From Lachnospiraceae bacterium (lineage in GTDB: Bacteria; Bacillota; Clostridia; Lachnospirales; Anaerotignaceae): DNA of 64,000 bases. Shown here in pieces: positions 53,115 to 63,080 of the stretch (positions are counted from its first letter, which is position 1; each line of letters begins with the position of its first letter). Location: positions 1-64,000 of the forward strand of contig JAHZEA010000001.1 of NCBI GenBank assembly GCA_019422065.1, in the 5' to 3' direction. The notes under the pieces are model-generated. The model had not been told where the DNA came from. It made no database searches and worked only from the letters and a program-made list of their open reading frames with translations. Position numbers and translations under genes: made by a program.

Positions 53115-54254
53115 ATGCGTTTAAAAAGATTTAAAAACCTTGACTGGTGGCTTATAGGTGCCGTAATAGCCCTTTCAATATTCGGCATAATCTGTATAGG
53201 CTCAGCAACACATATTAACTTAGGTGAAAGCCGGTCTACGTATTATTCACAGATGGTATGGGTAATAATAGGTATATGTATTATGTTCGCTGCCGCCTAT
53301 GTAAATATTGATTTTTTTGCCGGGCTGTATAAACAAATATATGTACTGAATGTACTTTTGCTTGTGGCCGTACTTCTTATAGGTCACTCGGCTAATGGTG
53401 CCACTCGCTGGATATATTTCGGGCCTGTTGGAATACAGCCTTCGGAATTTTCTAAGCTTATTATGATATTCTGCCTTGCAAAAGTTATTGACAAAAATAG
53501 GCAATGGATTAATAATAAAAATATACTTATAAAAGTATGCATATTTACTGCTATACCTTTAGTGCTTATACAAAAACAGCCTTCTCTTTCGGCAAGCCTT
53601 GTTTTAATAGCCATATTGGCTGTTGAAGTATTTGCCGCCGGGCTGGATTATAAATATATCGGCATAGCTTTTGCCGTTATTATACCAATAATGCTTTTTG
53701 TAATTTGGGATGTACTGCGTGAGGACCCTGTTATAATAGATAAAATACTGCGTCCGCACCAGATAACACGTATACTTACATTTTTAAAGCCTGAGGCCGA
53801 CCCTGACAATTACTATCAAACACTTAAATCCATAAGCGCTATAGGTTCAGGGCAATTAATGGGTAAAGGCCTTTACGAAGGCACATTAAATCAGCTCAGC
53901 TACCTGCCGGAGCCATATAATGACTTTATATTTTCAGTTATAGGCGAGGAATTTGGTTTTATAGGCTGTGTCGGCGTTTTAGCTTTCCAGTTTTTTATAG
54001 TTTTCAGATGTGCATTAACAGCCATGAACTGCCGTGACAGTTTTCTTCAGCTTGTAGCAACCGGTATAGCTGGTATGATAGCTTTTCAGACATTTGTAAA
54101 CACAGGCGTAGCTACTGGCATACTGCCAAATACCGGTATGTCACTGCCATTTGTAAGCTATGGAGGAAGCTCTATGTGGACTAATATGGCGTCTATAGGA
54201 CTTATACTTAATATAGGTCTTAAACGCTCTAAATCTTTATTTGAGGAGGTTTGA
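53115..54254 (+). CDS. rodA: Rod-shape glycosyltransferase RodA (SEDS family)
   Basis: RodA polymerises glycan strands for lateral wall growth with PBP2. The 379-residue protein has about 10 membrane helices and the SEDS signatures GATRWIYFGPVGIQPSEFSK near 95 and NTGMSLPFVSYGGSS near 345. CGGAGA precedes the ATG. Its position next to the min genes instead of mrdA is common in Clostridia. Confidence 0.93.
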   Translation: MRLKRFKNLDWWLIGAVIALSIFGIICIGSATHINLGESRSTYYSQMVWVIIGICIMFAAAYVNIDFFAGLYKQIYVLNVLLLVAVLLIGHSANGATRWIYFGPVGIQPSEFSKLIMIFCLAKVIDKNRQWINNKNILIKVCIFTAIPLVLIQKQPSLSASLVLIAILAVEVFAAGLDYKYIGIAFAVIIPIMLFVIWDVLREDPVIIDKILRPHQITRILTFLKPEADPDNYYQTLKSISAIGSGQLMGKGLYEGTLNQLSYLPEPYNDFIFSVIGEEFGFIGCVGVLAFQFFIVFRCALTAMNCRDSFLQLVATGIAGMIAFQTFVNTGVATGILPNTGMSLPFVSYGGSSMWTNMASIGLILNIGLKRSKSLFEEV

Positions 54255-54259
54255 AATAA

Positions 54260-54655
54260 GTGAATATAGCATTAATAGCGCACGACAATAAAAAGAAGCT
54301 CATGGAAAATCTCTGTATCGCGTACAGGCACATATTATCAAAGCACACTTTGTACGCTACAGGCACAACAGGCCGTCTTGTGGAAGAAGCGGCTAACATT
54401 ACGGTACACAAATATTTAGCAGGCCCTCTTGGCGGTGAGCAGCAGCTTGGAAGCCAAGTAGCAAGCAATGATATAGACCTTGTTATATTCTTACGTGACC
54501 CAGTAACACAAAAAAGCTATGAGCCAAGCATAAACAGCATACTGAGGCTTTGCGACATACACAATATACCTTTAGCCAGTAATTTAGCTACAGCGGAAAT
54601 TCTTCTTCTTGCATTAGACCGCGGCGACCTTGACTGGAGAAACGTGGTTAAATAA
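54260..54655 (+). CDS. mgsA: Methylglyoxal-synthase-like protein with altered active site
   Basis: The 131-residue protein has the MGS fold: IALIAHDNKK, the phosphate loop ATGTTGRL, GPLGGEQQLG and LASNLATAE. MGS turns dihydroxyacetone phosphate into methylglyoxal. Compared with E. coli MGS, Asp20 and Asp91 are kept, but the base Asp71 is Glu60, and His98 and Asp101 align with Tyr and Ser (KSYEPSIN). The Asp-to-Glu change may be lineage-typical; the other two are not expected in an active enzyme. The start is a GTG with GGAGGT upstream, 5 bases after rodA. Confidence 0.8.
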   Translation: MNIALIAHDNKKKLMENLCIAYRHILSKHTLYATGTTGRLVEEAANITVHKYLAGPLGGEQQLGSQVASNDIDLVIFLRDPVTQKSYEPSINSILRLCDIHNIPLASNLATAEILLLALDRGDLDWRNVVK

Positions 54656-54656
54656 A

Positions 54657-55001
54657 ATGCTTATAAAATTTATTTCTGCTTATTATTTAGCCATTAATAT
54701 AATATTGTTTTTGGCTATGGCCATTGATAAGTCCAAAGCAGTAAAAGGCAAATGGCGTATACCAGAAAGTACACTTTTCATTCTGTCTATATTAGGCGGC
54801 GCAATAGGCGGTTTTGCGGCAATGTATTTGTTCCACCACAAAAACCGTAAGTGGAGTTTTAAAATAATATTTGCGCTGTCTTTAATACTGCATTTGGCTC
54901 TTGTTGTATTTATAATTAATACATTTCTATTGGGAAATGCTACAATGTTTCAGTTTGTGCCTAAGAGTCAGAATGATTTTACATTTACGGTAATTAATTG
55001 A
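54657..55001 (+). CDS. DUF1294 membrane protein
   Basis: A 114-residue protein with three or four helices and the DUF1294 signature: DKSKAVKGKWRIPESTL near 24-40, GGAIGGFAAMYLFHHK near 48-63. Function unknown. The ATG at 54657 follows the mgsA stop by one base; the ribosome site is weak, so coupling to mgsA is likely. Confidence 0.8.
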   Translation: MLIKFISAYYLAINIILFLAMAIDKSKAVKGKWRIPESTLFILSILGGAIGGFAAMYLFHHKNRKWSFKIIFALSLILHLALVVFIINTFLLGNATMFQFVPKSQNDFTFTVIN

Positions 55002-55013
55002 ATTTAAAGCAAT

Positions 55014-55041
55014 AAAAAAAGCCCCTTTGGGCTTTTTTTAT
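55014..55041. terminator. Bidirectional terminator ending the shape/division cluster
   Basis: Stem AAAAAGCCC / GGGCTTTTT with a 5-base loop and T runs on both strands. Confidence 0.88.
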
Positions 55042-55063
55042 TGCTTTTATATTGTTTTTTGAC

Positions 55064-55798
55064 TTATTTATTAAATAAGTCACATACAAATTTATAGCTC
55101 TCAGGCGTACCTATATCATAGCACTCCTCATTAAACTTATAGGCATAAACCGGTTTTCTTGTATGAAGCCATACAACAAAGTTGCCCGGCGCATCAGGTT
55201 TATTGCCTTCGTCTATATACTTTTTAAAAAGAGGCACTGTCTCTTTTTTATAAATATATGTGGCATAAACCACATTGTTTGACTTAGGGTCTTCAGGTTT
55301 TTCCTCAATATCTATAACCTTTGAGTCATTATCTAAAAGGGCAATACCAAACTGTTTAAGCATTTCCTTGTTGTCAAAAGCCTTAACACATACACAGTCG
55401 CTGTCCTTTTGTTTAAAGAAATCATAATAATCCGTAAGATTATATGTAAAATAGTTATCTCCGGCTATTATCATAACATCGTCGTCTATTTTCTCGCGCT
55501 CTATTGTGTATAATATATCACCTATGGCTCCGCGCCTTGTTTCTTCAGAAACAGTGCCGTCGTCTATTATAGTCAAAGGCTTTTTGCTTGTATGTGCCTT
55601 TGCCCAAGATTCAAACTGCCCAGCAAATTTATGGTTTGTAATAACATATATTTCGTCTACTGCATCTATTGTCTGTATCTGGTCAACAATATAATCAACT
55701 ATAGCCTTACCGTTTATAGGCAAAAGCGCCTTTGGTGTATTAAGTGTTAATGGATAAAGCCTTGTGGCGTATCCTGCTACAAGTATTATAGCTTTCAT
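55064..55798 (-). CDS. Sugar-phosphate nucleotidyltransferase
   Basis: A 244-residue nucleotidyltransferase that activates a sugar phosphate with NTP for polysaccharide or lipid synthesis. The nucleotide loop is AGYATRLYPLT (the usual Gly-Thr is Ala-Thr preceded by Tyr), followed by PKALLPI, IIAGDNYF and a GTPESY near the end. It resembles RfbA/GlmU-type N-terminal domains without an acyl-transferase part. Substrate unknown. GAGGAA precedes the ATG; it follows the RluA gene by 21 bases. Confidence 0.85.
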   Translation of the reverse strand: MKAIILVAGYATRLYPLTLNTPKALLPINGKAIVDYIVDQIQTIDAVDEIYVITNHKFAGQFESWAKAHTSKKPLTIIDDGTVSEETRRGAIGDILYTIEREKIDDDVMIIAGDNYFTYNLTDYYDFFKQKDSDCVCVKAFDNKEMLKQFGIALLDNDSKVIDIEEKPEDPKSNNVVYATYIYKKETVPLFKKYIDEGNKPDAPGNFVVWLHTRKPVYAYKFNEECYDIGTPESYKFVCDLFNK

Positions 55799-55819
55799 TT
55801 GTATTCCTCGCTTTATTTA

Positions 55820-56788
55820 CTAATCAAAATATGCCCTTTTTACCACTTCAAGATTATCAGGCAGTTTAGCCGAAAATTCCTTTCCGTTAAGGTATGAGAT
55901 ATATCCGTCTTTTTCGTTAAATACCACCCGACAGGCGTATAAAAACTGGTTGTTTAAGCCATATTTTTCTCTTACTCTTTTATTTACCCTCTCATCGCCA
56001 TATTTTCTGTCACCAACAACAGAATAACCCATGGCCTTAAGATGAGCCCTTATCTGGTGGCTTTTACCTGTTATAAGCTCTACTTCCAAAAGGGAAAAAC
56101 CATTTTTTACATTTAAAGGCCTAACATTTGTATAAATAGCACTGGCCCCTGGTGTTTCTTTTTTAAGTACTTTAACAGTATTTGTTTTTTCATCTTTTAC
56201 ATGATAACCGTAAAACTCACGGTTTTCAGTCATTTCACCGCGCACCATAGTGATGTAAAACTTCTGAATATGCTTTTGGGCTATGGCCTTATTAACTGCC
56301 TGAACAGCCTGAAGGTTTTTGCCGGCTATTACTATGCCGCCTGTATTTCTGTCAAGCCTGTTGCAAACGGCAGGCGTGAAAGAAGCCTCTTTATCGGCGC
56401 TGTATTCACCTTTTTCGTGCAGATAGTATAATATTTGGTCAATAAGTGTTTCTTTGTCCTGAGGGCTTTGTGGGTGTGTTAAAAGCCCTGCTGGCTTTGA
56501 CACTATAAGTATGTTGTCATCTTCGTAAACAATGCCGAAATGCCTTTGGGCTTTATTAACGGTTTTAGCCTCCATAAAAGAGTCCATTGTTTCTTCAGAC
56601 AGATACATGCTTAAAACATCGCCCTTTGTTATTATCTCACTGCCTTCGGCTTTGGCGCCGTTAAGCTTAATGCGCTTTTTTCTGAGCATTTTATAAACAA
56701 AAGACTTAGGCGCTTTGTTAAAGTATTTAAGTAAAAATTTATCCAGCCTTTGGTTTTCCTCTTTTTCACTTATTTTAATTTCTTTCAT
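55820..56788 (-). CDS. RluA-family 23S rRNA pseudouridine synthase
   Basis: This enzyme isomerises uridines in rRNA. The 322-residue protein has an N-terminal S4 RNA-binding domain (1-65, RLDKFLLKYF) and the catalytic motif CNRLDRNTGG near 142-151, with the active Asp; KSHQIRAHL near 230 is the second motif. It is of the RluC type. AGAGGT precedes the ATG. It follows prfB by 20 bases. Confidence 0.9.
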   Translation of the reverse strand: MKEIKISEKEENQRLDKFLLKYFNKAPKSFVYKMLRKKRIKLNGAKAEGSEIITKGDVLSMYLSEETMDSFMEAKTVNKAQRHFGIVYEDDNILIVSKPAGLLTHPQSPQDKETLIDQILYYLHEKGEYSADKEASFTPAVCNRLDRNTGGIVIAGKNLQAVQAVNKAIAQKHIQKFYITMVRGEMTENREFYGYHVKDEKTNTVKVLKKETPGASAIYTNVRPLNVKNGFSLLEVELITGKSHQIRAHLKAMGYSVVGDRKYGDERVNKRVREKYGLNNQFLYACRVVFNEKDGYISYLNGKEFSAKLPDNLEVVKRAYFD

Positions 56789-56808
56789 AGCCGAAACCTC
56801 TTTAACAA

Positions 56809-57913
56809 TCAGCTGTGTATCCAGCTAAGGTAGGCGTTTATAAAGTTATCAATGTTGCCGTCCATAACAGACTGAACATTGCCTGTTTCCTCGCCTGTAC
56901 GGTTGTCTTTAACAAGAGTATAAGGCATAAAAACATAGCTTCTAATCTGGCTGCCCCAGCCTATTTCCTGCTGAACACCACGTATCTCTGCAAGCTTTTT
57001 CATCTGCTCCTCAATTTTAAGCTCTAAAAGTTTAGCTTTGAGCATTTTCATAGCTGTATCTTTGTTGCTGTGCTGGCTTCTCTCGTTCTGGCACTGAACA
57101 ACAATTCCTGTTGGGAAGTGAGTGATACGAATAGCTGATGAAGTTTTATTGATATGCTGTCCGCCGGCGCCGCTGGAGCGGTATGTGTCTACCCTAATAT
57201 CATCTGGGTTAACTTCTATTGTTACGTCATCATCAATTTCAGGCATTACATCGCATGAAGCAAAAGATGTATGTCTTCTGCCTGCTGAGTCAAAAGGTGA
57301 TACTCTTACAAGCCTGTGAACGCCTTTTTCACTTTTAAGGTAGCCATAAGCATTTTCGCCTGTAACCTGAATAGTTACAGATTTAATGCCGGCTTCATCG
57401 CCTTCAAGATAGTCAAGTGTTTCAACATCAAAGCCTTTTTTCTCGGCCCATCTGGTATACATTCTAAAGAGCATACTTACCCAGTCGCAGGCCTCTGTTC
57501 CGCCTTCTCCGGCATGGAGAGTAACAATAGCGTTTTCCTTGTCGTACTCACCGTCAAGAAGTGTGCTTATTTTAAGCTCATCATACTTTGATATAAATTC
57601 TTCTTTAAGCTCTTTTACTTCAGCTACTATCTCCTCGTCTTCTTCCTCGTTGCCCATTTCTATAAGTGTGTTAATGTCCTCATACTGTCTAACAAGGCCT
57701 TCGTAGCCCTCAACCTTGGCTTTAAGAGCGCTTGTTTGTTTAAGCACTTTTTTGCTCTTTTCCATATCGTTCCAAAAGTCAGGGTCTGCCGCTAATTCTT
57801 CAAGTTCTCTTATCTTTTCTTTTGAATTAGCGATGTCAAAGTAAATTCCCCATTTCCTCTAATTTTTCGTTATAAGCCGAAAGCTCATTGCTTATCTGGT
57901 CAAGCTCAAACAT
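56809..57913 (-). CDS. prfB: Peptide chain release factor 2 with programmed +1 frameshift
   Basis: RF2 ends translation at UGA and UAA. The first 25 codons start at the ATG at 57913 (GGGAG upstream) and run into a TGA at 57836-57838, at the sequence CTT TGA C, with GGGG a few bases before. Slipping +1 on CUU gives the second frame (LDIANSKEK) to 56809 and a 367-residue protein, as in B. subtilis (366). The stop-recognition region SPFDSAG and the GGQ loop (GAGGQHINKT) are intact. The frameshift is the classic RF2 autoregulation. Confidence 0.96.
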
Positions 57914-57969
57914 TTTTTCAACTCCCTTTGTTTATTAAATTTGTTATATTATTCTAATCCTGTGCAGGC

Positions 57970-57999
57970 AAAAATCCGGCCGTTTATACGGGCGGATTT
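57970..57999 (-). terminator. Terminator of secA
   Basis: Stem AAAATCCG-CG / CG-CGGATTTT with T run on the minus strand, between secA and prfB. Confidence 0.8.
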
Positions 58000-58054
58000 T
58001 TAAATGCTCTCTGCCTAAACAGGTTTTTTATATCTTAACTTTCCTAATTATTAA

Positions 58055-60652
58055 TTATGCGTTTTTGCCGCAGCAGTGTTTGTATTTCTTGCCGCTTCCG
58101 CAAGGGCAAGGGTCGTTTCTGCCTACCTTTGCATCGGCGTTCTTTTTAGGTTCTTTTTTAAGTGTGTCATCTTTATTTGTGAAAGTCTGTCTTTCTTCTT
58201 CCTGAAGCACTACAGGCTTTTGAACTATTCTTACATGCATAAGAGCTCTTACTGTTTCAATCTGGATATTCATGTTAAGCTCCTCAAACATGTCAAAGCT
58301 TACGTATTTATATTCAATAAGCGGGTCTCTCTGAGCATAAGCATGTAATCCTATACCCTGACGCATCTGGTCCATATCGTCTATATGGTCCATCCATTTC
58401 TGGTCTATAACACGGAGCATAATATATCTTTCAAGTCCGCGCATGCGTTCTTCTGTTTCGCCTTCTTCGGCTGTAGCGTTAATTTCCTGCTCTTTAGCCT
58501 CATAAAGAGCCTTTGCATTTTCAAATATTCTTTCTGTAAGCTTTTCTTTTGTAATAGATTTTAAATCCTCATCTGAAAGCTTAACAGGCGCAACAGGTAT
58601 AATAGGCAGCAAATACTCGTTAAGTGATTTTATATCCCATTCCTCTGGGTAAGTTGACGAACCAATACTCTTTTCAACAGCGTTGTCTATAATATTCTTC
58701 ATCATATTAATTACGCTGTCACGAAGATTTTCGCCAAAGAGTACTCTTTTTCTTTCGCTGTAAATAGTTTCTCTCTGCTCGTTCATAACTTGGTCGTACT
58801 CAAGAAGGTGTTTACGTGTTGCAAAGTTATTACCCTCAACCTTCTTTTGAGCGTTTTCGATAGCCTTTCCAAGCATTGCGTGCTCAATAGGCTCATCCTC
58901 ATCAAGACCAAGTGTGTCAACTATCTTCATAGTTCTCTCACCACCAAAAAGACGCATAAGGTCATCTTCAAGTGAGATATAAAATCTAGACTCACCAGGG
59001 TCACCCTGACGACCGGAACGGCCTCTCAGCTGGTTATCAATTCGTCTTGACTCATGGCGCTCGGTACCTATTATTTTAAGTCCGCCAAGTTCTTTTACGC
59101 CTTCGCCAAGCTTAATATCAGTACCACGGCCGGCCATGTTTGTAGCTATTGTTACAGCACCCATCTGGCCTGCAAGAGCTACTATCTCGGCTTCTTTTTC
59201 GTGATATTTAGCATTAAGCACCTGATGAGGTATTCCTCTCTTTTTAAGTATAGAGCTTAATTCCTCAGATTTTTCAATAGAAATTGTACCAACAAGCACA
59301 GGCTGGCCCTTTGCGTGTGTCTGCTCAATATCGTTGGCAACAGCTTTAAATTTAGCCTTTTCTGTTTTGTAAACTATATCAGTAAGGTCTTTTCTTATAA
59401 CAGGCAGGTTAGTAGGTATCTGCACAACGTCCATGTTATAAATATTTCTAAACTCGGCTTCCTCTGTCTGCGCTGTACCTGTCATACCGGCTTTTTTGGT
59501 ATATTTATTAAAGAAGTTCTGGAATGTAATAGTTGCAAGAGTTTTGCTTTCTTTGTTTACTTTAACGTCCTCTTTAGCCTCTATAGCCTGATGAAGTCCG
59601 TCGGAGTATCTTCTGCCCGGCATAATACGGCCTGTAAACTCGTCAACAATCATTACTTCGTCATCTTTAACAACGTAATCCTTATCTATAGCCATTTGAT
59701 AGTTAGCCTTAAGGGCGTTGTTTATGTGGTGAAGTATCTCCATATTTTCAGGGTCTGTAAGGTTCTGAATTTTAAAGAACTTCTCGGCTCTTTCAACACC
59801 CTGCTGTGTAAGGGTAACTGTTTTCATTTTCTCATCAACAACAAAGTCGCCTTCTTCCACTATATCTTCTTTAATCATAGGGTTAAGGGCTTCTTCCTCG
59901 TTAACAATACGGCCTTTTTTAAGCATTTTAACAAACTGGTCTGCTACATGATAAAGCTGTGTGCTTTTAGCGCCGCTGCCTGAAATAATAAGCGGTGTTC
60001 TGGCCTCATCAATAAGCACGGAGTCAACCTCGTCAATAAGTGCAAAGTTAAGTCCGCGCTGAACCATGTGCTCTTTTCTTACAACCATGTTATCACGAAG
60101 ATAGTCGAAACCAAACTCGTTGTTTGTACCGTAAGTTATGTCACAGTCGTAATTCATATGTCTTTCAAGGTTATTCATGCTGTTGAGTATAACGCCTACG
60201 CTAAGGCCTAAAAATCTGTGTACCTGACCCATCCACTCAGCGTCACGTTTAGCAAGGTAATCGTTAACTGTTACAACATGCACACCTTTACCTGTTAATG
60301 CGTTAAGGTAAGAAGGAAGTGTTGCCACAAGTGTTTTACCTTCACCTGTTTTCATTTCGGCAATACGGCCCTGATGCAGTACAACACCGCCTAAAAGCTG
60401 TACCCTGAAATGTCTGTAGCCTAATGTTCTAAATGCTGCCTCTCTTACTGTAGCGTATGCTTCAGGAAGGATATCGTCAAGACTTTCGCCGTTTTTATAT
60501 CTCTCCTTAAACTCGTCTGTCTTGGCTCTCAGCGCTTCATCAGAAAGAGCTGCGTATTCATCCTTGTAAGACTCTATTTTGTCAACTATAGGATTTATTT
60601 TCTTAATCTCTTTTACGCTGTAGTTACCGAATATTTTTTCCAGTAATCCCAT
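58055..60652 (-). CDS. secA: Protein translocase ATPase SecA
   Basis: SecA drives secretory proteins through SecYEG. From the ATG at 60652 (GAGGTGA upstream) it has 865 residues; the frame upstream to 60748 has no ribosome site. Walker A is MKTGEGKTL near 103, Walker B region DEVDSVLIDEA near 208, and the C-terminus is the zinc SecB-binding motif CPCGSGKKYKHCCG. There is a Lys/Glu-rich linker of about 50 residues before it. It is the single general SecA type; no accessory SecA2 seen. Confidence 0.96.
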   Translation of the reverse strand: MGLLEKIFGNYSVKEIKKINPIVDKIESYKDEYAALSDEALRAKTDEFKERYKNGESLDDILPEAYATVREAAFRTLGYRHFRVQLLGGVVLHQGRIAEMKTGEGKTLVATLPSYLNALTGKGVHVVTVNDYLAKRDAEWMGQVHRFLGLSVGVILNSMNNLERHMNYDCDITYGTNNEFGFDYLRDNMVVRKEHMVQRGLNFALIDEVDSVLIDEARTPLIISGSGAKSTQLYHVADQFVKMLKKGRIVNEEEALNPMIKEDIVEEGDFVVDEKMKTVTLTQQGVERAEKFFKIQNLTDPENMEILHHINNALKANYQMAIDKDYVVKDDEVMIVDEFTGRIMPGRRYSDGLHQAIEAKEDVKVNKESKTLATITFQNFFNKYTKKAGMTGTAQTEEAEFRNIYNMDVVQIPTNLPVIRKDLTDIVYKTEKAKFKAVANDIEQTHAKGQPVLVGTISIEKSEELSSILKKRGIPHQVLNAKYHEKEAEIVALAGQMGAVTIATNMAGRGTDIKLGEGVKELGGLKIIGTERHESRRIDNQLRGRSGRQGDPGESRFYISLEDDLMRLFGGERTMKIVDTLGLDEDEPIEHAMLGKAIENAQKKVEGNNFATRKHLLEYDQVMNEQRETIYSERKRVLFGENLRDSVINMMKNIIDNAVEKSIGSSTYPEEWDIKSLNEYLLPIIPVAPVKLSDEDLKSITKEKLTERIFENAKALYEAKEQEINATAEEGETEERMRGLERYIMLRVIDQKWMDHIDDMDQMRQGIGLHAYAQRDPLIEYKYVSFDMFEELNMNIQIETVRALMHVRIVQKPVVLQEEERQTFTNKDDTLKKEPKKNADAKVGRNDPCPCGSGKKYKHCCGKNA

Positions 60653-60764
60653 TTTTAAAGTCACCTCAAAGTTTATATAAATTGTATCAAATTTTAAACA
60701 TACTAAACCATTATTACATAGTTTATCAGATAAAACCCCTTGCCGCAATAAAATTTAAAATAAA

Positions 60765-60806
60765 AAACGCATTGTTTACAATATTTTAACTATTTTCAAT
60801 GCGTTT
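60765..60806 (-). terminator. Terminator after the small lipoprotein gene
   Basis: Stem AAACGCATTG / CAATGCGTTT with TTTTTTATTTT on the minus strand. A second hairpin ATCCGGCA / TGCCGGAT (60857-60877) lies between it and the gene. Confidence 0.75.
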
Positions 60807-60883
60807 ATAAGCGCCCAAAAGGCAAAAAAATGCAAATTTATAAATTAACTATGTATATCCGGCAGTAAATGCCGGATTGCTTT

Positions 60884-61243
60884 TTAATTTATTGTTCCTG
60901 TATTGCGGTTGTTATAATTTATATCATAATACCCCTGATAACCGCTGTCGTCACCATATTTTGTACCGCTGATACCATCATAATAATAGTCGTTATAGCC
61001 ACTGTAATTATCGCTGTAGTACTCGGAATTTGAGCCGTTTGTCATTGTGCCGTTGTCCCAGCCTCTTTCGGCATCGTTTACTGTATCATATACCCCGTTT
61101 TTAACATCGTCAACTCCTCTTTCAACAGCTCTTTCAGTACCATCAATAGCTCTTGAAAGGTTGTTCTGTGCAGAGTCTGAAGAACAGCCTGTAAAGGATA
61201 TGCAAAGCGCTGAAAGCGCTAATACTAAATAAAGCTTCTTCAT
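60884..61243 (-). CDS. Small secreted lipoprotein, Tyr/Asn/Gly-rich
   Basis: I do not recognise this family. From the ATG at 61243 it has 119 residues: a lipoprotein signal with lipobox FTGC near residue 19, an amphipathic helix about 25-60 (AIDGTERAVERGVDDVKNGV), then a Tyr/Asp/Asn/Gly-rich tail with repeated SGYNDYYYD-like turns. The helix resembles spore or surface lipoproteins of Clostridia. GGGAGG lies 12 bases before the ATG. It is divergent from malQ. Confidence 0.6.
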   Translation of the reverse strand: MKKLYLVLALSALCISFTGCSSDSAQNNLSRAIDGTERAVERGVDDVKNGVYDTVNDAERGWDNGTMTNGSNSEYYSDNYSGYNDYYYDGISGTKYGDDSGYQGYYDINYNNRNTGTIN

Positions 61244-61366
61244 TATAAACCAAGCCTCCCAAATTACAAAATTATTGTATTGCACAAATATTTTTTGTAA
61301 AATATATCATTATATACTGTGCTTAATTTGGAACAGGTTGAAATTTATTATAAACGGAGGAATATT

Positions 61367-62971
61367 ATGGAAAATTTGCGAAAAAGCGGTATACTCCTTC
61401 ACCCAACATCGCTTCCAAGCCAATACGGTATAGGCGATTTGGGCCGCGAATGTTACGATTTTATAGATTTTTTGCACCAGTCTGGCCAAAGCATATGGCA
61501 GGTGCTTCCTCTTGGCCCTACAGGCTTTAAAGATTCGCCATATCAAAGTTATTCGGCCTTTGCGGGAAATTACTATTTAATAAGTCCTGATATTCTTTTA
61601 AAAGATTCACTTCTTACCCCAAATGATATTGAAAATAAGCCTGACTTTTCTCCGGATAATGTTGAGTACGGTAAAGTAATAGACTATAAAATGTCGCTTT
61701 TTAAAAAAGCCTTTAACCGTTTTTCTAAAATATCAGCCCTTAACAAGGATTATGCGCGTTTTAAAAGAAACAATGCATTTTGGCTTGATAGTTGTTGTCT
61801 TTTTGCCGCAATTAAGGACTATTACATAGAAAAAAGGAAAAACGAGTTTGAAAGTGAGGATTTAAAAAAATTCCGCTCACTTACAAAAGATTTTCTTTCA
61901 GAAAACGTACAAAACGACTACTACTATGGCGCCGTTTGGGTAACTTGGGAAAAAGACATTGTAAACCGCAGTAAAAGCGCCATTGAAAAATATACTCAAA
62001 TGCTTAAAGACAAAATTGAATTTTACGCCTTTTTGCAGTACACATTTTTTAAGCAGTGGCAGTCCGTAAAGCAGTACGCACATAAATACAATATTTCAAT
62101 AATAGGCGACATACCTATATTTGTAGCATGGGACAGTGCCGATGTTTGGGAGAACAAAGAGCTTTTTTATCTGGACTCAAACGGTTTTCCTAAAGAATGT
62201 GCCGGTGTGCCGCCGGATTACTTCAGCCCTACAGGCCAGTTATGGGGAAACCCCCTTTATAACTGGGACAAACACAAAAAAACAGGTTATCAGTGGTGGA
62301 TAAACCGCATTAAAAACTGTCTTAAGCTTACAGATGTAATACGAATAGACCATTTCCGCGGGTTTGAAAGCTATTACGCTATACCTTTTGGAATGCCTGA
62401 TGCCACAATAGGCCAATGGGTTAAAGGCCCGGGGGAAGACTTTTTTAATGCCGTAAAAAAAGAATTAGGCTCCTGCCCGTTTATTGCCGAAGATTTGGGC
62501 ATAATAACAGATGAGGTTGTGGCTCTAAGGCTTAAAACCGGTCTTCCGGGAATGAAAATACTACAGTTCGCTTTTGACGACAGTGAAAATAACGACTACC
62601 TGCCCCATAATTACGAGAAAAACTGTGTTGTATACACCGGTACCCACGACAACGACACATCAAGGGGCTGGTACGAAAACACATCGGATTTCTGCCGTGA
62701 TTATTTAAGGCGTTACATGAATACAGACGGAAACAATCCTGCTTGGGATTTAATACGCCTTGCCTTTTCATCCTGTGCCAATACAGCGGTATTTCCTTTA
62801 CAGGACGTACTTTCTCTGCCGTCATATGCCCGCATGAACACACCGGGAACTGAAAACGGTAATTGGACATGGCGCTTTAAATCAAACGATTTAACTGATG
62901 AATACGCCTTAACACTTAAATATTTCAACAGAATATTTAAGCGGAACATGCCGGATAAAAAAGCGGACTAA
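61367..62971 (+). CDS. malQ: 4-alpha-glucanotransferase (amylomaltase)
   Basis: This GH77 enzyme transfers maltodextrin segments between glucans, in glycogen or maltose use. From the ATG at 61367 (CGGAGG upstream) it has 534 residues. The nucleophile Asp is in VIRIDHFRGF near 330, the acid/base Glu in AEDLG near 383, and the third Asp in THDNDT near 438. The N-terminus HPTSLPSQYGIGDLG is typical. It stands alone, without glycogen genes. Confidence 0.95.
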   Translation: MENLRKSGILLHPTSLPSQYGIGDLGRECYDFIDFLHQSGQSIWQVLPLGPTGFKDSPYQSYSAFAGNYYLISPDILLKDSLLTPNDIENKPDFSPDNVEYGKVIDYKMSLFKKAFNRFSKISALNKDYARFKRNNAFWLDSCCLFAAIKDYYIEKRKNEFESEDLKKFRSLTKDFLSENVQNDYYYGAVWVTWEKDIVNRSKSAIEKYTQMLKDKIEFYAFLQYTFFKQWQSVKQYAHKYNISIIGDIPIFVAWDSADVWENKELFYLDSNGFPKECAGVPPDYFSPTGQLWGNPLYNWDKHKKTGYQWWINRIKNCLKLTDVIRIDHFRGFESYYAIPFGMPDATIGQWVKGPGEDFFNAVKKELGSCPFIAEDLGIITDEVVALRLKTGLPGMKILQFAFDDSENNDYLPHNYEKNCVVYTGTHDNDTSRGWYENTSDFCRDYLRRYMNTDGNNPAWDLIRLAFSSCANTAVFPLQDVLSLPSYARMNTPGTENGNWTWRFKSNDLTDEYALTLKYFNRIFKRNMPDKKAD

Positions 62972-62988
62972 AACAATAAAAAGCAAAA

Positions 62989-63066
62989 AACTGCCTTTGC
63001 GCCGCAAACCCAATAATTACTGGGAAGTGGTCTAAATAAAAAATTATAGGCAGTTCAAAATTTTTC
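62989..63066 (+). terminator. Terminator after malQ
   Basis: Outer stem AACTGCCT / AGGCAGTT (62989-62996, 63048-63055) with an inner CCCA...TGGG hairpin and TTTTTCTTTTT behind. Confidence 0.7.
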
Positions 63067-63080
63067 TTTTTATTATTTAT

